Source of the DNA: Euborellia annulipes | Lineage: Eukaryota > Arthropoda > Insecta > Dermaptera > Anisolabididae | Reading direction: 5' to 3' | DNA length: 64,000 bases | Assembly (NCBI GenBank): GCA_023213315.1 | Contig: JAKCPI010021855.1 | Span: 1 to 64,000 of the forward strand | Shown here: positions 38,801-41,800 of the stretch, piece by piece | Layout of the letters: each line of letters starts with the position of its first letter | Position numbering within the stretch: position 1 is the first letter of the stretch | The notes under the pieces: model-generated | What the model was told of the DNA's origin: nothing | Seen by the model: the letters and a program-made list of their open reading frames with translations, nothing else | Database searches by the model: none | Program-made: the position numbers and the translations under genes

Positions 38801-41800
38801 AAGTAAAAAAATTATTAGCCCAACTTTGTTACAAATAAGTAAGTCTTAATTAAAAGTTTGTTGTTGTTGTTGTTGTTGTTATTAGGTGGGAGTTTATAAT
38901 TTTGTTTTATTCTAACGAATGTATCGAATTAAAAAAAAAAAAGCCCATAAAAATTCGTCAAATAGTTTCCAAGATTATATGAAAATTGAAATCCGTTTAA
39001 TTAAATCTCACAAATATTATTCTATAATTATTTATATTTATTAAAATTTATTTTTTTGTTATTTAAATTATTAATTTCTATGAACATTTGGTATAACCAG
39101 CTAAAGGGATGTAACGTATAAACACAGAAATTATTTAATCCAATTAAATTAAATTAAAAACACAAGTTTATATGTTTCAATAGAACTGAAATATACAAAC
39201 TTGTGTTTTTTTTATCTGATTAAATCATAAAGCCAACGGTTATCAATCAAAGAAGAAAGAAATGGAATGGAATATTAAAAATAGCTCTCAAGCAAAGAGA
39301 TCGATTTGAAGGAGGGAAAAGAGAATAAATAAAAAGCCCCGAGCTAACTAAATAAGTATAATTTAGTTAGAGGAAACGAATGGCTTGACTGACCGAACCT
39401 CTTTGCTTTTTTCTCTCCAAAGCATTGATTTCCTTTTTATATTCTTTGCTTGTTGATAAGAAATTGCTGCCAAGCCATTCATTTCGTTTCATTCATTCAT
39501 TCACGAGGAATTTCCAATTTAAACAAACAAATGATTAATATCTTTGACGAAAAAAATATGGTGTGACTTGTCGCACGTGTTCTGGAAATTCGGTCGGAAA
39601 TTCAAGATGTAAAAAAATTTATATTCATAGAAAACTTTCCTATGAAGAACTAGAGTGAAGTATTCTTTTAAGAACAAAATGAGAATATACATTTTAAAGA
39701 GCATCTAAAAAATAATTGATTTTTGAATTTAAAAAAAAATCTTTGGAGCGAATTTTGAGAAAATCGAAAAAAACTGAAAAAGTACATCAGTAAAGTACTA
39801 GTACTCTTTGGTCGATTTTGTTCAAAAGCTTCAGGTCACGTGCCAGAGGGGTGCCTAATTTAAGGGGGCTGTGAAGGTGTTATGCATGTTTTTCCCGCTA
39901 AGATGGCGTAGTGTGTCATTAAAAGTATGCCCGAAAAATCAAGTAATTCAAAAATTTGCCAAGAGATGTCAGAAAGGTAGCTAATAATATTTAATGCATT
40001 TGGTTGATTTTCATTGATCTTTTAACAATAAATACTTTATAAATGTTATTATATATTATGTATCCTTTATAAAAGCATAAAAATATATAAATATAGGCTA
40101 ATACTATATCGTCTGTTAGACTAGCCTACCATCTATTGCAAGAATGCTGAACTAATTTGACAGTTGGTTTTTAAATAAATCATCTAAGCTTATTTTAAAA
40201 ATTTCTTAATTAATATGTGATTAATAATAACAATAAATTCATTTTTAAATTTAAAAAAAATTAAAGATTATTGGGACAGATTGTTTTTTTGTATTTGCTT
40301 GATAACAAAAAAATTAATTACGATAATTTTTTAATAAGTCATTAAACAAATTATAGCTCGATATCCCAATAATCTCTTATGAATTTAATTCATTTAAAAA
40401 AAAAACCGCATTGAAAAATTCCTTATAATAGTCTAGTTTTTTTTTTAAAGTACGTTTAGACGTCGCTCCTGAACCCCCTCAAATATAAAATTTCAACCTC
40501 ATACCTCAATTCCTTCATGCTTTAAATTGAACACAGACAGACCATTTCGGAAAAACCACCTCAAAACGTGTATATCTATCAAAATCTCTACATCGAATTT
40601 TTGACATGAATCCAATACTTTCTCTCTCTCTTTATTAGCATATAGGGGAGAGGGCGGGACATTGGGACACGAGGCACATTGGGACATTCGAATTTTAGCG
40701 GTACTAAATGTAAAGTTAGATTGTACTCTTTGACCATTAGGGTGTATTAAGAACCCATTTTATTATAGAAAAATTTTAACAGCGTCAAGCTACGCCATAG
40801 CTAGTTACACGTTGCTACATCATATTTGTCCTGCGTTGTAAAAAAATCGGAAATCGTTTGAGGTCGATTATTTTCCATATGAACGTTTGAATTAAGAAAG
40901 TTGAAATATTAGAGATAAGTAGAGACCGGACAAAAAAGCATAAAAAAATGGAAAAAAAGTGCTTAAAAAAGCATAAAAAACTTGAATAAAAAGTTGTTAA
41001 ATAAGCATAAAAGTTGAAAAAAAGCATCTAATAAGCAATTTTTACTCATACCGATGGCGTATACAAATTTTTTTTTAAAGAAACTAAATTTATTCCGCCC
41101 CGCCCTGCGAAATTTTTTTTTTTTGCGGAACCAAATTTTTTCACCCTGCAGAAAATTTTTTTTTTTTACAGGGCTATATTTTTTTACACTGCGGGGTTTT
41201 TGGAAAATTTGGGGTGGGGGGCGCCCCCCCCTCCCCCTTATATACGTCCCTGGTGTATGAGTGTGTGAATGGGAAAAAAGTTTTTTAATAAAAAAAAAAA
41301 AAAAAATTATAAATATTCGTAAAATAAGTTCAAATAAGCACGAAAGGGAAAAAAAAGCATAAAAACTCAAAAAAAGCAAAAAAAGCATAAAAAATGCAAT
41401 CTCAATGCACTTAGTTTTTCCTAATTCGTATAGAAATTAAATATCTAATGGCTGCTTATAAAATTGAGCAATAAGCATTTTGCTTAAAATCCGGTCTCTA
41501 GAGATAAGTGTACTTGTTTATTCTTACTATGTCGGTACATGCAGATGTAATTATTTATTTTAGCTATTTGTATAGCCTCATTTTGTTTATAAACATGATT
41601 GAGGTAGATTGGGACATCTAGCGAGAGGCACATGTGGACACTAATAAATAAGAAATTATATATAATATTTAAGATATTATATTGTGGACAGGGCCGCAGA
41701 CAGACTTGACGGGCCCCTGGGCTACTTACTAATACCCCCCCCCCAAAAAAAGGGGGGGGGCAGGGGGGCCGCCCCCCCCAAAGCCTTCTCTAAAACAAAA

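Noticed and set aside
40963..41388. 141-codon minus-strand frame
   Set aside because: It crosses the end of one inserted element and T/G/C runs; composition is homopolymer-driven (Phe/Lys) and it spans a known insertion boundary.
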